Positions 1-10,372 are shown, counted from the first letter of the stretch. The stretch: DNA of 48,127 bases from an uncultured Roseobacter sp. (GCA_913054455.1 CAJXIL010000010.1:1-48127); one strand, 5' to 3'. Notes: generated from the letters alone by a model not told the origin. Numbers and translations: made by a program.

Positions 1-2
1 GC

Positions 3-1403
3 TGTCCCTGGGTCGAAGGCGGCAAGCTCTACAATGCCTATCTGATCCTCAAGGATGGAAAGATCGCCTCGCGCTGCTTAAAGCACCACCTGCCCAATGA
101 AACCGTCTTTGACGAGGTGCGTATCTTTGATGCGGGGCCCCTGGGCGGGCCCTATGCCGTTGGCGATACCCGCATTGGCTCGCCCATTTGTGAAGATGGC
201 TGGCACGAAGATGTGGCGGAAACTCTGGAAGAGACCGGCGCTGAGTTCCTGCTGATTCCCAATGGCTCGCCCTATTATCGCAACAAGATGGAGGTGCGGC
301 AGAATCACATGGTGGCCCGCGCGGTCGAGACCGGTCTGCCGGTGATTTACCTCAATCTGGTGGGCGGTCAGGATGATCAGGTCTTTGATGGCGGCACCTT
401 TGTGCTGAACCCCACTGGCGCTTTGGCACTACAAATGCCGGTTTTCGACGAGGCGATCACGCAATTGGACCTGCATCGTACGTCCGAGGGCTGGCGCGCA
501 GTTGAGGGCGACAAGGCGCATCTGCCGGATGAATGGGAGCAGGACTACCGGACCATGGTCGAATCCCTGCGCGATTATATGGGCAAGACTGGATTCAAAA
601 AGGCGCTGCTGGGCCTGTCGGGCGGGGTGGATTCCGCCATCGTTGCCGCCATCGCCGTGGATGCTATCGGGGCCGAGAATGTTCGCTGTGTCATGCTGCC
701 CTCGGAATACACCAGCCGGGAATCACTGGACGATGCCGAGGCCGTGGCCGAGGCGCTGGGCGTGCATTACGATTATGTGCCAATTGCCGAAGGACGCAGC
801 GCCATCGCCAATACCCTGGCTCCGCTATTCGCGGGGCGCGATGAGGACCTGACTGAGGAAAACATCCAGTCCCGCCTGCGCGGATTGTTGTTGATGGCGA
901 TGTCCAACAAATTTGGCGAGATGCTGCTGACCACCGGCAATAAATCCGAAGTGGCCGTGGGCTATGCGACGATCTATGGCGACATGAATGGCGGCTACAA
1001 CCCGATCAAAGATCTCTATAAAACCCGGGTGTTTGAGACCTGCCGTTGGCGCAATGCCAACCATCGCCCTTGGATGATGGGCCCAGCGGGTGAGGTGATC
1101 CGCCCCAATGTGATCGACAAGCCCCCCTCGGCGGAACTGCGAGATGATCAGAAAGACAGCGATAGTTTGCCGGATTACCCTGAGCTGGACGCGATTCTGG
1201 AGATTCTTGTAGATCAGGAGGGTTCGATTGCGGATTGTGTCGCCAAAGGTTTCGCGCGCGAAACAGCCAAGCGGGTGGAGCATCTGATTTATATCAGCGA
1301 ATACAAACGCTTTCAGTCCGCACCTGGTACGCGGTTGTCACCGCGGGCGTTTTGGCTTGATCGACGCTACCCTATTGTCAATCGTTTTCGCGACACCTCT
1401 TAA
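3..1403 (+). CDS. nadE: Glutamine-dependent NAD+ synthetase, 5' end outside the window
   Basis: Open frame continues to the window start (CPWVEGGKLYNAYLILKDGK); C-terminal nitrilase part followed by GLSGGVDSA ATP-binding loop, VGYATIYGDMNGGYNPIKDLYKT and KRFQSAPGTRLSPRAFWLDRRYPIVNRFRD motifs typical of NadE. Confidence 0.95.
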   Translation, partial: CPWVEGGKLYNAYLILKDGKIASRCLKHHLPNETVFDEVRIFDAGPLGGPYAVGDTRIGSPICEDGWHEDVAETLEETGAEFLLIPNGSPYYRNKMEVRQNHMVARAVETGLPVIYLNLVGGQDDQVFDGGTFVLNPTGALALQMPVFDEAITQLDLHRTSEGWRAVEGDKAHLPDEWEQDYRTMVESLRDYMGKTGFKKALLGLSGGVDSAIVAAIAVDAIGAENVRCVMLPSEYTSRESLDDAEAVAEALGVHYDYVPIAEGRSAIANTLAPLFAGRDEDLTEENIQSRLRGLLLMAMSNKFGEMLLTTGNKSEVAVGYATIYGDMNGGYNPIKDLYKTRVFETCRWRNANHRPWMMGPAGEVIRPNVIDKPPSAELRDDQKDSDSLPDYPELDAILEILVDQEGSIADCVAKGFARETAKRVEHLIYISEYKRFQSAPGTRLSPRAFWLDRRYPIVNRFRDTS

Positions 1404-1598
1404 CTATTATATTGAGACCAAGCTGCACAACCGTGGCATTCTGCCGTCTGGATTTGCCTGATTTCAAAAGATTTAAAAGAAAAAAGCCGTGCCGAAAGAA
1501 CCCACTATGCGTCCGAAAAATCACATTTTGTTCCCTAGCCGCAGGGGGGGTGTTTTGTCCTCTGGACCCAAAGCCAACAGCGCGGCATAGACCACCCT

Positions 1599-2909
1599 AT
1601 GCCTGGACCAAAGCTGCCTCATTTCCAAGCCGATCTTGCTCTGCCCAAACGCGTTGACGCGGTTGTTGTTGGCGGCGGGATTATTGGCGCCTCAACGGCT
1701 CTTGAGCTCGCGGAACGCGGGCATTCAGTGTTGCTCTGCGAAAAGGGACAGATCGCGGGCGAACAAAGCTCTCGTAACTGGGGCTGGGTGCGCATTTCGC
1801 AGCGTGACCCGCGTGAGTTGCCATTGATGGCCGAGGCAATGCAGATTTGGCAGGGGTTGGAGGCGCGCACCGGTCATCCCACCGGCTACCAGCGCTCGGG
1901 CATTCTGTATACCGCAGAGCGTGGCCGTGAAGAGGCGAAGCTGGAAACCTGGGCACCGCATCTGGCGGCAATGGATCTACCGGGACAAATGCTCCGCGGA
2001 GAGCTGCTGAAGCAGGTTATGCCAGGCTATCAAGGCAAGGTGATTTCCGGCTACTACACGCCGCAGGACGGTCGGGCCGAGCCACAACTGGCGACCCATG
2101 CCATTGCCCGGGCGGCGCAGGCCGCCGGGGCCAAGGTGATGACGGAATGCGCAGTGCGGTCGGTTGAAACCGAAGCGGGGCGCATCAGCAGTGTGATTAC
2201 CGAGCGTGGCCGCGTGGCCTGTTCTGCCGTTGTGGTAGCAGGCGGTGCCTGGTCGCGGCTGTTCTTGGGCAATGCTGGTGTCTCTTTGCCGCAGCTTAAG
2301 GTTCTGAATTCCGTACTGCGCACCTCTGCGGTTCAAGAGGGGCCGGAGACCGCCATGTGGGGCAATGATTTCTCGCTGCGCAAGCGGCTGGATGGTGGCT
2401 ATACCATTGCCAATGGAACAGAAAATATCGTCGATATTGTTCCCGATACGCTGCGCCTGGGGCTAAAATTCCTCCCCAGTTACTTGCAGGAATGGCGCTC
2501 GCTTCAACTGCGCTTGACCGGGTCGGGTCGCTGGCGGGAAGAGGCGGCGCAGGATCGTCGTTGGACGCCTCAGCAGACAACCCCGTTTGAAAACACGCGG
2601 GTGCTTGACCCCGCACCGTCGCAAAAGGCGATCAAACAGGCCTGGGACGCGGCGCAAAAGGCCTTTCCGGTGTTGCAGGGGGCTGATGTGGTGCAGAGCT
2701 GGGGCGGGATGATCGATGTCACCCCGGATGCCGTGCCCGTGATCTCACAGGTGGATGATCTGCCAGGGCTGTTTGTCTCCACCGGCTATAGTGGCCATGG
2801 CTTTGGCATCGGACCGGCAGCCGGGCGTCTGACGGCGGATCTGGTCACCGGGGATACCCCCGTGGTCGACCCCCATGATTTCCGTCTGTCACGGTTCTGG
2901 AACAAATAG
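1599..2909 (+). CDS. FAD-dependent oxidoreductase (DAO/DadA-like)
   Basis: N-terminal Rossmann VVVGGGIIGASTALELAERG; C-terminal GYSGHGFGIGPAAGRL typical of the DAO family. Confidence 0.85.
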   Translation: MPGPKLPHFQADLALPKRVDAVVVGGGIIGASTALELAERGHSVLLCEKGQIAGEQSSRNWGWVRISQRDPRELPLMAEAMQIWQGLEARTGHPTGYQRSGILYTAERGREEAKLETWAPHLAAMDLPGQMLRGELLKQVMPGYQGKVISGYYTPQDGRAEPQLATHAIARAAQAAGAKVMTECAVRSVETEAGRISSVITERGRVACSAVVVAGGAWSRLFLGNAGVSLPQLKVLNSVLRTSAVQEGPETAMWGNDFSLRKRLDGGYTIANGTENIVDIVPDTLRLGLKFLPSYLQEWRSLQLRLTGSGRWREEAAQDRRWTPQQTTPFENTRVLDPAPSQKAIKQAWDAAQKAFPVLQGADVVQSWGGMIDVTPDAVPVISQVDDLPGLFVSTGYSGHGFGIGPAAGRLTADLVTGDTPVVDPHDFRLSRFWNK

Positions 2910-2995
2910 GCTACTGAAACCTGGTGTGATCCTGCGCAGGAGCCGCCAAGGTGATTTCCCTGACAGCCCCTTCTGGGCAGCGCCTCTTTCAGAGG

Positions 2996-3934
2996 TCAGC
3001 CCATCATCTGATAACTGACTGGCACAAAACGGAAACCGGAGCCGCGAGTCTCCACGTAGCCGGCAGCAGGGAAGGGCATATGGTAGCCAATCATTGGCGT
3101 GCGGGTGCTGGCCAACATATCGAGGACCTTTCGGCGCGATGTGGTGGCGGCTGATTTATCCATGTCAAATTTCACTTCCCAGTCGGGATGGGCAAAGGAC
3201 CAGACATAGTGATTGGCCAGATCCGCAGTCAGCATGAGCTGTTGCCCACCGCTGTCGAGCATATAGCCCATGTGGCCGGGGGTATGGCCAAAGCTGGCCA
3301 CGGCACTGATCCCCGAAGCAACGGAACCACCATCTTCTAGAAATGAGAGCTTTTCAGCAAAAGGCGTCACTTTCTTGGCCATCAGATCGCCAATACGGTT
3401 GCCTTCCCCCTGTGCCCCCCAGAAATCAAACTCCTGACGCCCGGTGAGATAGCGCGCCTTGGAAAAGGTCTCAGCCCCCTCGGTGGTCATGCCACCGATG
3501 TGGTCGGGGTGCATATGGGTAAGCAAAACCACGTCGATATCCTGTGGTGTCAGGCCAACCTCGGCCAGGGCCATCTGAATACCGCCCTGGCCAAGGCCTG
3601 TATCAAACAGGATTTTTTCCTGGCCGGTGTCTACAAGAGTTGGGGTGAAAAAGAACTGTGCCACATCGGCGGGAATAAAATTCTGCGCCGAGGTCGCGGC
3701 GAACTCAGCGTCACTGGCACCACCGCCAAAAATTGGCTTGGGGTTCTCAACGGGGCGGCTGCCGTCCAGCAGTGTTGTGACAGTGAAGTCACCCAGCTTG
3801 AAACTGCGGCTGTGGGAGGCAGGCGCCTTGGCCATTTCGGCGCTGGTGCTGGCACTGACGCTGCGTGCTGTCGCGGCAAGGGGTAGGGCAGCTGCGGCGG
3901 TTAAAGCGGCTCGGCGGGAGAATTTAACGGTCAT
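2996..3934 (-). CDS. MBL-fold metallohydrolase with Tat-like signal peptide
   Basis: HMHPDHIGG (HxHxDH) metal motif, FGHTPGHMGY, N-terminus MTVKFSRRAALTAAAALPLA; ORF extends to 3994 but the Tat-like start is at 3934. Confidence 0.88.
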   Translation of the reverse strand: MTVKFSRRAALTAAAALPLAATARSVSASTSAEMAKAPASHSRSFKLGDFTVTTLLDGSRPVENPKPIFGGGASDAEFAATSAQNFIPADVAQFFFTPTLVDTGQEKILFDTGLGQGGIQMALAEVGLTPQDIDVVLLTHMHPDHIGGMTTEGAETFSKARYLTGRQEFDFWGAQGEGNRIGDLMAKKVTPFAEKLSFLEDGGSVASGISAVASFGHTPGHMGYMLDSGGQQLMLTADLANHYVWSFAHPDWEVKFDMDKSAATTSRRKVLDMLASTRTPMIGYHMPFPAAGYVETRGSGFRFVPVSYQMMG

Positions 3935-4269
3935 GGGTCGTCCTCTCTGCAGGGGTGCGAAAATTTGGATTGCACCTGTTGCGGCGCTTTCCACAGGTTG
4001 CTTGGCAGGTCTGCGTCTTGATCGTCGGCTGAGAGACTAGCGCGGCAGAGCACAAATCAAAGAGGTTTGAGGTACCGTTCACGCAACTGTGTGCCAAAGT
4101 CTGACCTGTCCGATCAGTTGGCGGTCTGGTCCCGGTTGTGCATCGAAAGAAGGCGCGGATTGCTCGCCTTTTTGGCGGGGTTTTGCACCAGAGATATTGT
4201 GCGTGGAAGCGGCAAAAACTGGACAAAGCCAGCCCCATGTGAGATGGGCAAGGCAACAGGAGATATCTG

Positions 4270-5595
4270 ATGACCACCACTCGATTTGCCCCGTCGCCCA
4301 CTGGATATATCCACGTTGGCAATCTGCGCACCGCGCTGATGAACTTTTTGATCGCCCGCAAAGCTGGCGGCGAGTTTATTCTGCGCATTGATGACACCGA
4401 TCCTGAGCGCTCGAAAGAAGAATATGTCGATGCGATCAAACAGGATCTGGACTGGCTTGGCCTCACCTGGGACCGGGTTGAGCGTCAGTCGAGCCGGTTG
4501 GAGCGTTACGTGGCCGCCGCCGATGAGCTGCGCAGCATTGACCGATTTTATGAGGCCTTTGAGACCCCGACCGAGCTGGATCTCAAGCGCAAGAAACAGC
4601 TCAATATGGGCAAGCCGCCGGTCTATGATCGCGCCGCCCTGGCCCTGTCGGAAGGTGAAAAATCCGCCCTGCGCGCGGAACGCGGCGATGGTGTCTGGCG
4701 CTTTAAGCTGGATCAAGAGCGCATCGAGTGGAAAGACGGCGTGCTGGGCGATATCTCGATTGACGCGGCTTCAGTGTCAGATCCGGTGTTGATCCGGGGT
4801 GATGGGCAGTTTCTGTACACGCTGGCCTCTGTGGTGGATGACACCGAGATGGGCGTCACCCATGTGGTGCGGGGTTCTGACCATGTGACCAATACCGCAA
4901 CCCAGATCCAGATCATCAAGGCGCTGGGCGGCACAGTGCCGGAATTTGCCCATCACTCGTTACTCACCGGCCCGCAGGGCGAAGCCCTGTCCAAGCGACT
5001 TGGCACCCTAGCGCTGCGCGATCTGCGCGAGGCGGGGGTGCAGCCGATGGCGCTGCTGAGCCTGATGGCCCGGTTGGGGTCCTCCGATCCGGTGGAAGTG
5101 CGCAACGAGATGGCCGAGCTGATCGAGGGCTTTGACATCAATCGTTTTGGCGCGGCGCCAACCAAGTTTGACGTCGAGGATCTGTATCCGCTGACAGCGC
5201 GCTACCTGCAGTCGCTGTCGCTGAACGAGGTGAAGCCGCATGTGGAGGCCCTGGGCGTGCCTGCGGACAAACAGGACGCCTTTTGGGAGATGGCCAAGGA
5301 AAACATCACCACTCTGAAAGATCTGAGTGGCTGGTGGGAGCTGTGCCAAAACGGCGCCGCGCCGCTGATTGCGGATGAGGATGCGGAGTTCATTGCTGAG
5401 GCGATGAAGTTGCTTCCGGAAGGCCCCTATGATGATGGCAGCTGGAAGAGCTGGACTACTGCGGTAAAAGAGGCGACAGGCCGTAAGGGCAAGGGGCTGT
5501 TCATGCCTCTGCGCAAGGCGGTCACGGGCCGCGAACGCGGACCAGACATGAGTGCACTTATGGCGCTGATGTCTGTTGTTCAGGCGCGCGGCTAA
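4270..5595 (+). CDS. gltX: Glutamate--tRNA ligase
   Basis: RFAPSPTGYIHVGNLRTAL class I HIGH region, LRIDDTDPERS, KRLGTLALRDLR (KMSKS-equivalent region). Confidence 0.95.
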   Translation: MTTTRFAPSPTGYIHVGNLRTALMNFLIARKAGGEFILRIDDTDPERSKEEYVDAIKQDLDWLGLTWDRVERQSSRLERYVAAADELRSIDRFYEAFETPTELDLKRKKQLNMGKPPVYDRAALALSEGEKSALRAERGDGVWRFKLDQERIEWKDGVLGDISIDAASVSDPVLIRGDGQFLYTLASVVDDTEMGVTHVVRGSDHVTNTATQIQIIKALGGTVPEFAHHSLLTGPQGEALSKRLGTLALRDLREAGVQPMALLSLMARLGSSDPVEVRNEMAELIEGFDINRFGAAPTKFDVEDLYPLTARYLQSLSLNEVKPHVEALGVPADKQDAFWEMAKENITTLKDLSGWWELCQNGAAPLIADEDAEFIAEAMKLLPEGPYDDGSWKSWTTAVKEATGRKGKGLFMPLRKAVTGRERGPDMSALMALMSVVQARG

Positions 5596-5621
5596 CGGCC
5601 TGAAAGGCACGAAGAATAGGG

Positions 5622-5650
5622 AAGGCGGCCCCAAGACGGGTCGCCTTTTG
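5622..5650 (+). terminator. Rho-independent terminator downstream of gltX
   Basis: AAGGCGGCCC-CAAGAC-GGGTCGCCTT stem followed by TTG TTTG, 27 nt after the gltX stop. Confidence 0.75.
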
Positions 5651-5733
5651 TTTGTAGAAAGCCCGACGAGTGAAAGGGCGTGCTCCCGCCTGTTCAGCCC
5701 CATTCAAAGAATGGGACGACACAGTTGGGCCTG

Positions 5734-5754
5734 GCGCCGGGCGATGCCCGGCGC
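5734..5754. repeat. Perfect intergenic hairpin GCGCCGGGC-GAT-GCCCGGCGC (REP-like candidate)
   Basis: 9-bp perfect stem, 3-nt loop, between two convergent genes. Confidence 0.5.
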
Positions 5755-5803
5755 AGCGCGGGAGGTACTGGATTTGCGCCTTTTCGGGTTTTGAAACAGG
5801 GCG

Positions 5804-6373
5804 CTAGGTTAGAATTTCTGCGTTGAGTTGGTTCAGGTGGTGGTCGACCAATTGGCGCTCTGTCGGGGATAGCTGCTGGTGCCGGGGATAGCGCGGATCC
5901 AGCCTGTCGTTCAAGATTAGTGCCTGCCAGCCTTTGGTACTGGCAAAGAAGTCCACGACACCCTGCTCACCAAAGACCCGCAAATGGCCCTGCACCACCA
6001 CGTCCAGATAGCTGAGCAAGATGGGGTGACTCTGGCTGCCCTGGTTTTGGGCCTCGGTCGGCACTGCGTAGAGCGAGATCTCGGGTCGGCCTGGAAGTGT
6101 ATGGCGGATCTGGTGATCTGCTGCCAAGCGGTCGTAGGCGAATTCGCGTTTGTCGAGGGCGTCCCAATCCGCATCGGGTACGGCAGCGATCAGCCCGTCA
6201 ATCTGGACCTGCGGGGCAGGCTCCACCGTCAGGAATGCCACATCCCGCAGGGCCGTATGACACCAGCGGCGCTGCCACCCCATGAGCTGCGCTGGCTGGG
6301 CGTCAACATAATCATGAGTTGCTGTGTTCACCAGGCTGCCATAGCCAAAGAAATAGGGGGGTAGAGGCGTCAT
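5804..6373 (-). CDS. Gamma-glutamylcyclotransferase-like protein
   Basis: N-terminal YFFGYGSLVN signature of the GGCT-like fold; start ATG at 6371-6373 (MTPLPPYFFGYGSL). Confidence 0.7.
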   Translation of the reverse strand: MTPLPPYFFGYGSLVNTATHDYVDAQPAQLMGWQRRWCHTALRDVAFLTVEPAPQVQIDGLIAAVPDADWDALDKREFAYDRLAADHQIRHTLPGRPEISLYAVPTEAQNQGSQSHPILLSYLDVVVQGHLRVFGEQGVVDFFASTKGWQALILNDRLDPRYPRHQQLSPTERQLVDHHLNQLNAEILT

Positions 6374-6406
6374 TTGAGCATTGTTCCGTTTTTGAGGCCA
6401 GGCCAA

Positions 6407-6420
6407 TTGATGTATGTCAA
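6407..6420. promoter_or_regulatory. FNR/CRP-type box TTGATGTATGTCAA
   Basis: Perfect TTGA-N6-TCAA dyad, 60 bp upstream of the Rrf2/NsrR-like start. Confidence 0.55.
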
Positions 6421-6479
6421 ACCGCTTTTTGTCGAGCCGTGCAATATAGCCTGAGCCTAAAGTAGCGGGAGCCAGGACT

Positions 6480-6953
6480 ATGCGCATCACAAAAAGGACC
6501 AATATCGCCGTCCGGCTGCTGATGTACTGTGCGGCAAACGCGGATCGTTTGGTCACCAAGGCTGAAATCGCCGAATGCTGCAACATCTCGGAAAACCATT
6601 TGGCGCAGGTGATCAACCAGCTGAGCCAGCTTGGCTATCTGCACACCCAGCGCGGGCGCAATGGCGGCATGGCCCTGGGGCGTCAGCCCGAGGAAATCCA
6701 GATTGGTAACGTGTTTCGCGATGTCGAAGGCGCGCTGCCCATGGTGGAGTGTTTTGCCGATGCGGATAACACCTGTCCGCTTGCCAGTGCCTGTCGGCTA
6801 AAAGTGGCTCTCTCGGAGGCCGCGCAGGCCTTTTATGCCTCGCTGGATGATATCACTTTGGAAGCGCTGATCTGTGACAATCACGATCTGATGCGCATTC
6901 TGCAACCGGTGGCCTGTGCTGGAGCGGGAGCCGCTACGGCAGCGGCGAGCTGA
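6480..6953 (+). CDS. nsrR: Rrf2-family transcriptional regulator, NsrR-like
   Basis: Rrf2 wHTH (ENHLAQVINQLSQLGYLHTQRGRNGGMALG) and Cys triad ECFADADNTCPLASACRL. Confidence 0.8.
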   Translation: MRITKRTNIAVRLLMYCAANADRLVTKAEIAECCNISENHLAQVINQLSQLGYLHTQRGRNGGMALGRQPEEIQIGNVFRDVEGALPMVECFADADNTCPLASACRLKVALSEAAQAFYASLDDITLEALICDNHDLMRILQPVACAGAGAATAAAS

Positions 6954-7003
6954 CAGCTGTGCTAACCGCCCGCTGTGAAAGCGCTTAGGGCTTGCCCCTT
7001 TGC

Positions 7004-7042
7004 AAAACCCCAGGTCCGTGCGGGCCCGGGGTTTGCTTTTTT
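7004..7042 (+). terminator. Rho-independent terminator after nsrR
   Basis: AAACCCC ... GGGGTTT stem followed by GCTTTTTT. Confidence 0.7.
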
Positions 7043-7074
7043 CCATTCACCATCTGAAACAGGTTCCAGTGTTC

Positions 7075-9618
7075 CTACTCGCGGGCGCGCAGGATGCGGG
7101 CGGGGCGGGCCGCCAGCGGGCGCCAGGCAAAGATCAACCCCGCCAGAAGCGTGGTTGCAATCCCGCCAGAAACCACTGCCAGCGCATTGGGCCAGATCAC
7201 CACATAGGCGGTCTCAAAGACGTAGCTATTCACCGCCCAGGCCCCCGCCACGCCTGCCAGCAGGGCAACTCCGCCAGCGCCGGCGCCCAGGATAATGGAG
7301 CGCAGGGCAAAGCTCAGCAGGATTTTGCGGCGTGAGGCCCCAAGGGTCTTGAGCAAGGCGGCCTCGTAACGGCGTGCGGGCTCTCCGGCGGCGGCGGTGC
7401 CGAGCAATACCAAAAATCCGGTCAGCAGGGTGGCTGCCGCACCATAGCTGGTTGCAGCTGCCAGCTGGCGCAGAATATCCGAGACCCGATCAATGGCATC
7501 GCGCACCCGGATGGCTGTGATATTGGGCATCGCCTGAGCCAAATCGCGCAGGATCTGCGCTTCAGAGCTGGCTTCAGCATAGACCGTGGCAATAAAGCTA
7601 TGGGGCGCGCCGGCCAGAGCGGCCTCATTGAGGGTCAGCACAAAGCCCATGCCTGCTGTGGAGAAATCGACATTGCGAAAGCTGGTGATCTCGGCCTGGA
7701 TATCGCGGCCCAGAACGTTGAGCGTGATGGTGTCGCCAAGGGAAAGCCCCAGTTCCTCGGCTTCTTCAGCGGCAAAGCTGACCTGGGGCGGGCCGGTGTA
7801 ATCTGCGGGCCACCAACTGCCTGCCACCACCTCGGTGCCTTTTGGCTGGGCAGCCGCATAGGTAACCCCGCGATCGCCGCGCACCACCCAGTGATCACCT
7901 GCGACCTCTTGCGAGGGGGTGCCATTGATCTTGGTAATGACCGCGCGCAGCATTGGGGCGCTTTCGACCTTGCTCACAGCCGGGTCGCCCTCGACGCGGG
8001 CGAGGAAGGCGGGCATCTGATCGCGTTGGATATCGACAAAGAAATAGGAGGGCGCAACATCCGGCAGATTGCCCGCGATGGCACGGCGCATATTGCCGTC
8101 GATCTGACCAATGGCGGCGAGAACCGTGAGCCCCAGCCCCAGTGCCAGCACCGCAGGCACGGCCCCATCGCGCGAGGTGCCAATGGCGGCGAGCGCCCAC
8201 CGCAATGCGGGGCGTCCGCGGGTGATGTGAGATCCACGCCGTGCCAGCCAACCAAGGCCAAGCGCGGCAATCAGCAGCACCAAGAGCGCGCCCATCAACC
8301 CGCCAGCCGTCCAGAGCGTCAGCTCAGCCGCGCCAGAGAACCAGGCGGCAGAGCCCACAAGCAGAGCCAGCGCCAAGCCGGTGGCCAGAATGTAGCGCAG
8401 GGCTGGCAAGCGACTTACCTCGCCCAAAGCGCCGCGAAACAGCGAGGCGGCGCGGATGCGCTCGGCCCGTGCCAGGGGCCACAGCGCAAAGATAAAGGCG
8501 GTGAGAAAGCCATAAAGCGCGGCCTCGATGAGGGTGGCGGGATAGATAGCAAAAAGGGCCGGGAAGGGCAGCTGTGCAGCTATCATTGGCCCCAGTAGGA
8601 TCGGCCCAAGCCCGCCCAGGAGCAATCCAATACTGACCCCCAGTAGGGTGAGCGCGCCGATCTGTAGGAAGTAGGTGAGGAAGATCACCTGCCGTTCAGC
8701 CCCAAGGGTACGCAGGGTGGCGATGGTTTCGGTCTTGGTGGCCAGATAGGCACGCACAGCGGCAGAGACACCTACGCCGCCCACCGCAAGGCCAGAGAGG
8801 CCAACCAGCACCAAGAAACCGCCCAGACGTTCCACAAAGGTGGCAATGCCAGGGGCACCATTGCGGGCATCACGCCAGCGCATGCCATTTTCCTCGAACT
8901 GGGCGCGGGCTTCGGCCTGAAGCGCGTCCAAATCGGTCTCTGGTGGCAGGGTCAGACGGTATTTGGTGGAAAACAGCGAACCTGGCGCCAACAGGCCAGA
9001 GCCCTCAAGCGCGGGCAGGGCGACCAGCGTGCGCGGCCCCAGCGCAAAGCCAGAGGCGGCGGCGTCGGGCTCGGTCTTGATGGTGGCCATAAGCACAAAA
9101 TCGCGGGTGCCAAAGCGCACCTTATCGCCAGGCTCCAGCCCCAGTCGGTCGGCCAGAACAGGCATCATAGCGACGCCGGGTAGGTCGCCGTCGCCGGTGA
9201 GCGCCTGTTCCAGCGGAATATCAGGCTGCAGGGTTAGAGTGCCGGCCAGCGGATAGGCGGTATCAACTGCCTTGACCTGGGTCAGTGCGCGCTCCTCACC
9301 CAGGGTCGCCATCGAGCGGAACTCGACCACTTCCGAGACAGCCTGGGCTTGCTCGGCCATCCAGGCGCGTTCTTCGTCATTGGCAAAACGATAGGTGAAG
9401 GTCATCTCGGCATCGCCGCCCAAGAGGGTGGCGCCTTCCTGGGTCAACCCGGCTTCGATTGAGGCCCGGATAGAGCCAATGGCGGCGATCACAGCAACGC
9501 CAAGCGCAAGACAGGCCAGAAAGATACGAAAGCCTTTGACGCCGCTGCGCAGCTCCCGCAGGGCAAAACGCCAGGCCAGTCGGAGTGAAGAGGCGGAGGC
9601 GCGGGCGTGTCCCGTCAT
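7075..9618 (-). CDS. FtsX-like ABC transporter permease (YbbP-like)
   Basis: 847 aa multi-pass protein with duplicated FtsX-type segments; start overlaps the stop of the ATPase gene; adjacent to YbbA-like and TesA-like genes. Confidence 0.85.
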   Translation of the reverse strand: MTGHARASASSLRLAWRFALRELRSGVKGFRIFLACLALGVAVIAAIGSIRASIEAGLTQEGATLLGGDAEMTFTYRFANDEERAWMAEQAQAVSEVVEFRSMATLGEERALTQVKAVDTAYPLAGTLTLQPDIPLEQALTGDGDLPGVAMMPVLADRLGLEPGDKVRFGTRDFVLMATIKTEPDAAASGFALGPRTLVALPALEGSGLLAPGSLFSTKYRLTLPPETDLDALQAEARAQFEENGMRWRDARNGAPGIATFVERLGGFLVLVGLSGLAVGGVGVSAAVRAYLATKTETIATLRTLGAERQVIFLTYFLQIGALTLLGVSIGLLLGGLGPILLGPMIAAQLPFPALFAIYPATLIEAALYGFLTAFIFALWPLARAERIRAASLFRGALGEVSRLPALRYILATGLALALLVGSAAWFSGAAELTLWTAGGLMGALLVLLIAALGLGWLARRGSHITRGRPALRWALAAIGTSRDGAVPAVLALGLGLTVLAAIGQIDGNMRRAIAGNLPDVAPSYFFVDIQRDQMPAFLARVEGDPAVSKVESAPMLRAVITKINGTPSQEVAGDHWVVRGDRGVTYAAAQPKGTEVVAGSWWPADYTGPPQVSFAAEEAEELGLSLGDTITLNVLGRDIQAEITSFRNVDFSTAGMGFVLTLNEAALAGAPHSFIATVYAEASSEAQILRDLAQAMPNITAIRVRDAIDRVSDILRQLAAATSYGAAATLLTGFLVLLGTAAAGEPARRYEAALLKTLGASRRKILLSFALRSIILGAGAGGVALLAGVAGAWAVNSYVFETAYVVIWPNALAVVSGGIATTLLAGLIFAWRPLAARPARILRARE

Positions 9619-10322
9619 TCTGCCGCCTCGGTTGCGGCTGCCGGGTCTGCCAATCGGCCATCGCGCAGCCGGATGACCCGGTCGCAGCGGTTTGCCAGTT
9701 CCGGCGCATGGGTGACCATGATGAGTGTCGCGCCAGAGCGGTCGCGCAGACCAAAGAGCAGGTCCATTACAGCGGCGCCGTTGGCCTCGTCCAGATTGCC
9801 GGTGGGTTCATCCGCCAGCAAAATTGCTGGGCGTGGTGCCAGCGCGCGCGCCAGAGCTACCCGCTGTTGTTCACCACCGGATAGCTGCGCCGGGAAATGG
9901 CCAGAGCGGTGGCCTAGCCCTACGGCCTCCAACTCAGCCTGGGCCACTTCAAAGGCGTCACTCCGGCCGGACAGTTCCAGCGGGGTGGCGACATTTTCCA
10001 GTGCGGTCATAGTGGGGATGAGGTGGAAACTTTGGAAGACTACCCCCATGTGATTGCGGCGAAACCGCGCCAGGGCGTCTTCGTCCATGGCGGTAAGATC
10101 CTGCCCCAGCGCGGAAATATGCCCGCCTGTTGCCAGCTCCAGCCCGCCCATCAGCATCAACAATGAGGATTTACCGGATCCGGACGGGCCAATCAGGCCC
10201 AGGGTTTCCCCCGGAGAGACATCCAGTGAGATATCCTGCAAAATTCGTACCGGCCCGGTATTGCCATTCAGTGTTAAAGACGCATCTTTAAGATGAAGAA
10301 CGGGTTTTTCTGTTTCTGTCAT
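9615..10322 (-). CDS. ABC transporter ATP-binding protein (YbbA-like)
   Basis: GPSGSGKSSLL Walker A, LSGGEQQRVALARAL signature, ILLADEPTGNLD Walker B. Confidence 0.92.
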   Translation of the reverse strand: MTETEKPVLHLKDASLTLNGNTGPVRILQDISLDVSPGETLGLIGPSGSGKSSLLMLMGGLELATGGHISALGQDLTAMDEDALARFRRNHMGVVFQSFHLIPTMTALENVATPLELSGRSDAFEVAQAELEAVGLGHRSGHFPAQLSGGEQQRVALARALAPRPAILLADEPTGNLDEANGAAVMDLLFGLRDRSGATLIMVTHAPELANRCDRVIRLRDGRLADPAAATEAAE

Positions 10323-10372
10323 GAAGCTGCGCCTGTTAAAAATACTGTATCGGATATGGAGCATTTGCCGCG

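Noticed and set aside
7600-8598. 332-aa plus-strand ORF
   Set aside because: Antisense to the FtsX-like permease, low-complexity composition, no family signature.
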